Below, piece by piece: positions 32,261 to 35,031 of a DNA stretch of 35,031 bases. This DNA is from WJMB01 sp964581465. Lineage in GTDB: Bacteria > RBG-13-66-14. Every line of letters begins with the position of its first letter. The first letter of the stretch is position 1. Below the pieces are notes generated by a model. The model did not search any database. It was not told where the DNA came from and saw only the letters and a program-made list of their open reading frames with translations. The position numbers were made by a program, and so were the translations under genes. The DNA is taken from NCBI GenBank assembly GCA_964581465.1, contig CAZOOP010000042.1, positions 1-35,031 of the forward strand, in the 5' to 3' direction.

Positions 32261-33271
32261 TCAGTCGATTTTGGCCTCGCGCAGGTACTTGGCGGCGTCC
32301 TCGGGCTGGGTGGGGTTGATGTAAAACCCCGTGCCCCACTCGAAGCCGGCGACCTTGGTCAGCTTGGGCATGATCTCGATGTGCCAGTGATAGGCCAGCA
32401 GGTCGGAGCCGCGGCAGTTGACCGGCGAGTTGTGGATCAGGAAGTTGTAGGGCGGGCAGGAGAGGGTGACGGCCAGGCGCTTGAGCGCCTCGCCCAACAG
32501 GGATGCCAACTGGGTCAGGTCGTTGTCGCGTTCGAAGAAGGGCCGGTGGTCCTTGGGCAGCAGCCAGGTCTCGAAGGGGAAGCGCGGGGCGAAGGGAGCC
32601 AGGGCGATGAACTTCTCGTTCTCGCAGATCACGCGTTCGCCCTTGGCCAGCTCCTGCTTGATGATGTCGCAGAAGACGCAGCGCTCCTTCCAGCCGTAGT
32701 AGATTTTGGAGCCCTCGAGCTCTTCGGTGACCCGCTTGGGGATGATCGGCGTGGCGATGAGCTGGGAGTGGGAGTGGGCCAGGGAGGCGCCGGCGGCCCG
32801 GCCCTCGTTCTTGAAGACCAGGATGTAGCGGAAGCGCGGGTCCTTGGTCAAATCGACGATGCGCTGGCGGTAGGCGGTCACCACGTGTTCGATCTCGCCG
32901 GGGACGAGCTGGTGCAGGCGCTTGGCGTGGTCCGGGGTCTCGATGATCACCTCGTGGGCCCCGATGCCGTTCATCATGTCGAACATCCCCACGCCGCGCC
33001 GCTCCATCTCACCCTCGATGCGCAGGGCGGGGAACTTGTTGGGCACCACCCGGACCTGCCAGCCCGGGCTGTTGGGGACGCGCCCTTCGACATCGGGCTG
33101 GTCCACGGTAAAGATCTCGGGCGGGGTCTTCTCTTCGTTGCCCACGCAGAAGGGACAGTTGGCGCTGCTGGTCTCCTCGGGCTCGGTGGCGAAGTCGCTG
33201 GGGCGCTTGCCCCGCTCCGAGGAGATGATGACCCATCGACCGATGATCGGATCTCGCCTTAGTTCGGGCAA
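32261..33271 (-). CDS. galT: Galactose-1-phosphate uridylyltransferase
   Basis: Leloir pathway enzyme that exchanges UMP between UDP-glucose and galactose-1-phosphate. The 336-residue protein begins PELRRDPIIGRWVIIS, typical of GalT. CPFC (39-42) supplies zinc ligands. AHSHSQLIA holds His166 and His168, the nucleophile region, as HSH instead of the common HPH. A late segment (CPPYNFLIH and YHWHIEIMPK) is also typical. The start is TTG at 33271, preceded by GAGGAGG at a good distance. An in-frame ATG at 33355 would add 28 residues unlike any GalT and would cover the promoter. Single gene with its own extended -10 promoter and terminator; no other gal gene is nearby. Confidence 0.93.
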   Translation of the reverse strand: MPELRRDPIIGRWVIISSERGKRPSDFATEPEETSSANCPFCVGNEEKTPPEIFTVDQPDVEGRVPNSPGWQVRVVPNKFPALRIEGEMERRGVGMFDMMNGIGAHEVIIETPDHAKRLHQLVPGEIEHVVTAYRQRIVDLTKDPRFRYILVFKNEGRAAGASLAHSHSQLIATPIIPKRVTEELEGSKIYYGWKERCVFCDIIKQELAKGERVICENEKFIALAPFAPRFPFETWLLPKDHRPFFERDNDLTQLASLLGEALKRLAVTLSCPPYNFLIHNSPVNCRGSDLLAYHWHIEIMPKLTKVAGFEWGTGFYINPTQPEDAAKYLREAKID

Positions 33272-33345
33272 GCCTTCCTCCTCTATAACAAGCGGTTGTG
33301 CGAACCGGCGGCGAGCGCCGGTGGTCGTCGGTGAAACTCGCTTCC

Positions 33346-33354
33346 AGTATAGCA
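33346..33354 (-). promoter_or_regulatory. Extended -10 promoter of galT
   Basis: On the minus strand TGCTATACT (33354-33346); predicted leader about 68 nt to the TTG start. The -35 position (TGTATC) is weak. Confidence 0.45.
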
Positions 33355-33420
33355 CAGCGACCCGGGATGATACACGCGAAGGGACGTGGCCGCCGTCACA
33401 TCTCAGCGGGAATCATCCGT

Positions 33421-34068
33421 CTAGGGCGGGCCGTCAAGAGCCGCCAGCTCGGCCTCGGCCAGGGCGGCGTAGTCGTCGTGGACCTCGATACCGCGACGGC
33501 GCAGCGTCTGGATCAACCCGAGCTGGGACTCCAGGATTATCACACGGATCCGCTCGGTGTAGGTCGCCCCCTCGGGCAGGGCGGCCTGGGCGTAGGCGCG
33601 CAGGCTCTCGGTATAGGCGGCCAGATAGAGCTCGACCTCGCTGAAGCTGGTGCCGACGCCCACGGGGTGCAGCCGGATCTCGCAGGACCAGCCGCCGCCG
33701 GGTCCGCGGGAAAGCAGAGGTCCGCAGGAGCCCCAGGGGCTCATGTTCGGCGAAAAGGGCTCACCGGCCAGGGCGATGGTCAGATGATAGTCGCCCAGCT
33801 CGGTAAGGTCTCTCAGCGGCGGCAGATTAAGCAGGGCCTCGGCCAGGCGCCGGTAGGCGGACACCTCGGGCGCCGCAGCGGTGGCGTAGAGGTTGCCCCG
33901 TAATTCGATGGGAGATTCCAGGCGTGAGGTGTAGCTCAGACCGGCGGTGTAGAGGTGGCCGGCCAGCCAGAACACGCCGATGAGCAGGGCGAAGAGCAGG
34001 CCGCGCAGGGCGTGACGGCGGCCGGACTCACGGACGCTGCGCTCGAACTGATCGGGCTTCTTGCTCAT
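33421..34068 (-). CDS. Single-pass membrane protein of unknown function
   Basis: A 215-residue protein. After a basic cytoplasmic start (MSKKPDQFERSVRESGRRHALR), one membrane helix lies at about 24-42 (LLFALLIGVFWLAGHLYTAGL). The rest would be periplasmic, with a beta-rich middle (LGDYHLTIALAGEPFSPNMSPWG, then WSCEIRLHPVGVGT) and a C-terminal helix pair (about 175-212). Two cysteines occur in the middle. I do not recognise a family. The ATG overlaps the coaX stop codon (ATGA at 34068-34065), so translation is coupled to coaX, though no functional link to CoA is evident. A longer frame to 34260 lies inside coaX and is low-complexity, so it is rejected. Confidence 0.7.
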   Translation of the reverse strand: MSKKPDQFERSVRESGRRHALRGLLFALLIGVFWLAGHLYTAGLSYTSRLESPIELRGNLYATAAAPEVSAYRRLAEALLNLPPLRDLTELGDYHLTIALAGEPFSPNMSPWGSCGPLLSRGPGGGWSCEIRLHPVGVGTSFSEVELYLAAYTESLRAYAQAALPEGATYTERIRVIILESQLGLIQTLRRRGIEVHDDYAALAEAELAALDGPP

Positions 34069-34817
34069 ACCGGCTTTGTTCCGACGGCGGCGCGACGCGC
34101 CAGGGCGAATAGGACAACGAACTCCTCGCAGACGGCCTCGGGGAAGTAGCCCCGGTAACGCTCGCCGTCGCCGCCGTGGAGCAGCAGGGGCAGCCCGCTC
34201 AGGCCCGTGCCCAGCAGGGCGGCGTACTCGGCGATCAAGTCGGCGACGGCCGCCGTGCACTGGCGGTGAGCGCCCAGGCGCAGGCAGTCCTCGGTGGTGG
34301 TTCCCGGCGGACGGGGCGGCTCGGTCGCCTCTACGCGGGGCAGAGAGCCCAACCTGCCCAGGGTCCGCAGGATCAGCCGCTCACCGGCCAGGATGGCCCC
34401 GCCGAGCAGTAAAGGCTCCTCGCCGCCGCCGACCAGATCCACGGTCACCGCCGAGCCGCAGCCGATAACCACGCAGGGGTTACCGAGACGATCAACGGCC
34501 TCGTCGGCGGCCAGCAGGCGGTCGTCGCCCAGCCCCGGTCCATAGTCGACGCGCAATGGGCAGTGCGCGGCGCCGCGGATCAGCTCGACGCCGCGCCCCC
34601 CGAGGGCGCGCTCGAGCAGGGCGGGGCCATCTTCGGCCGTGGCGCAGAACCAGACACGGTCCCCGGGTTCGAGGTCGGCGACCACGCGACCCGGGTCCTC
34701 GCGGAAGGCCGGATAAGGGCAAACCTCCACCGCGCGCGGCGCCGATCCCGGGCGGCCGGGATCGTGGCGGGTCCACTTGACCCTGGTGTTGCCAATATCG
34801 ACGAGGAGGTTTAACAT
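34065..34817 (-). CDS. coaX: Type III pantothenate kinase
   Basis: First step of coenzyme A synthesis. The 250-residue protein of the ASKHA fold has LLVDIGNTRVKW (4-15) with Asp7 and the phosphate loop, GLGDDRLLAADEAV (96-108) with Asp99 as the likely base, GCGSAVTVDLV (119-129) in the place of the usual GTAxTxD, and LLGGAILAG (137-145). The first position variation GCGSA against GTA is unusual but seen within the fold. The ATG at 34817 has no ribosome-binding site, and a -10 box ends 6 nt before it, so the transcript may be leaderless. The membrane protein gene follows with a 4-nt overlap. Confidence 0.9.
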   Translation of the reverse strand: MLNLLVDIGNTRVKWTRHDPGRPGSAPRAVEVCPYPAFREDPGRVVADLEPGDRVWFCATAEDGPALLERALGGRGVELIRGAAHCPLRVDYGPGLGDDRLLAADEAVDRLGNPCVVIGCGSAVTVDLVGGGEEPLLLGGAILAGERLILRTLGRLGSLPRVEATEPPRPPGTTTEDCLRLGAHRQCTAAVADLIAEYAALLGTGLSGLPLLLHGGDGERYRGYFPEAVCEEFVVLFALARRAAVGTKPV

Positions 34818-34823
34818 GGGTGT

Positions 34824-34852
34824 AGTCTACTATAAGCGCCCTGTTCTGACAA
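34824..34852 (-). promoter_or_regulatory. Promoter of coaX
   Basis: On the minus strand TTGTCA (34852-34847), 17-bp spacer, TAGACT (34829-34824). The -10 ends 6 nt before the ATG, so transcription should begin at or beside the start codon. Confidence 0.5.
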
Positions 34853-34947
34853 CGCGGCCGCGTAGCGGGACGCTAGCCGCTCCGACACCGGTCGGAACAT
34901 TGTGAGATGACATCATGTCTGGAAACGGGCGGTTAGGCAAACGCTTA

Positions 34948-35031
34948 GGGATTATCACCTGATGCTGAACCTACGTCGAAAACGCAAAAGAGCGGCATTA
35001 TGAAAGGAAGTGCTGACAACTATCTCACGAA
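34948..35031 (+). mobile_element. Left end of a GGGATnATCAC-family element (truncated by window edge)
   Basis: GGGATTATCACCTGATGCTG from 34948 matches the left end of the IS relic at 8642. The rest runs off the window; no gene is visible in it. Confidence 0.5.

Noticed and set aside
33272..33355. N-terminal extension of galT from an ATG at 33355
   Set aside because: Extra residues do not resemble GalT and the frame would cover the galT promoter; the TTG at 33271 has a strong ribosome-binding site.

Overview
This is a 35-kb piece of a GC-rich bacterial genome, probably a draft or metagenome-assembled genome, because it contains a run of exactly 100 N at 6467-6566. Protein genes look strongly GC-rich, while the long spacers are AT-richer and filled with decayed repeats. 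An LptF/G-type permease points to a diderm envelope. A UbiA prenyltransferase of the archaeal ether-lipid type next to a geranylgeranyl reductase, long spacers and a secreted Ig-domain protein fit an uncultured candidate phylum, perhaps of the FCB group or Coatesbacteria type. That placement is a guess; nothing here fixes the taxonomy.

Layout. 1-1067: repeat end and a minus-strand MntP-type Mn exporter. 1135-1460: a well-formed promoter and an intrinsic terminator enclosing about 290 nt with no convincing gene, a candidate small RNA. 1875-3476: ABC-F ATPase. 3799-6043: Roadblock-like protein, grpE and dnaJ in one tight operon. 6054-6660: tRNA-Asn(GTT) followed by a tandem array of its own terminator, interrupted by the assembly gap. 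6834-9515: repeat elements around a haloalkane-dehalogenase-like hydrolase. 9749-12250 (minus): rluB, gamma-carbonic-anhydrase-like protein and a membrane-anchored TPR-like protein. 12285-15490: crcB, a long nested palindrome, an LptF/G permease with a large acidic insert and a 79-residue protein. 15870-16997: saccharopine-dehydrogenase-family enzyme. 17003-18331: a 985-bp repeat-bounded spacer. 18332-19855: secreted Ig-domain protein. 20040-22730 (minus): UbiA and geranylgeranyl reductase, separated by a second nested palindrome. 22878-25066: RmlD-like reductase and GT2 glycosyltransferase. 25123-26728: repeats and a transposase relic. 26788-34817 (minus): phosphodiesterase, M16 peptidase, galT, an unknown membrane protein and coaX.

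Four structural themes tie the spacers together. (1) A family of elements shares terminal inverted repeats of the form GGGATnATCAC; one copy holds an IS1595/ISXO2-type transposase relic with a 7-of-8 target duplication, and others are short and MITE-like. (2) Two long nested palindromes with a common 16-bp core each sit 4-11 nt behind a stop codon. (3) A tRNA terminator has been tandemly amplified with an 82-83 bp period. (4) Many promoters show an extended -10 (TGnTAnnnT), and two genes, rluB and coaX, have a -10 only 6 nt before the ATG, suggesting leaderless mRNAs.

The genes cover metal and fluoride homeostasis (mntP, crcB), protein folding (grpE, dnaJ; no dnaK in view), translation (ABC-F, rluB, tRNA-Asn), envelope and lipid work (LptF/G, UbiA, GGR, RmlD, GT2), sugar metabolism (galT) and coenzyme A synthesis (coaX). 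No complete novel defence or biosynthetic system was recognised. The most promising undescribed items are the palindrome family, the candidate RNA at 1170-1460 and the tRNA-terminator array.
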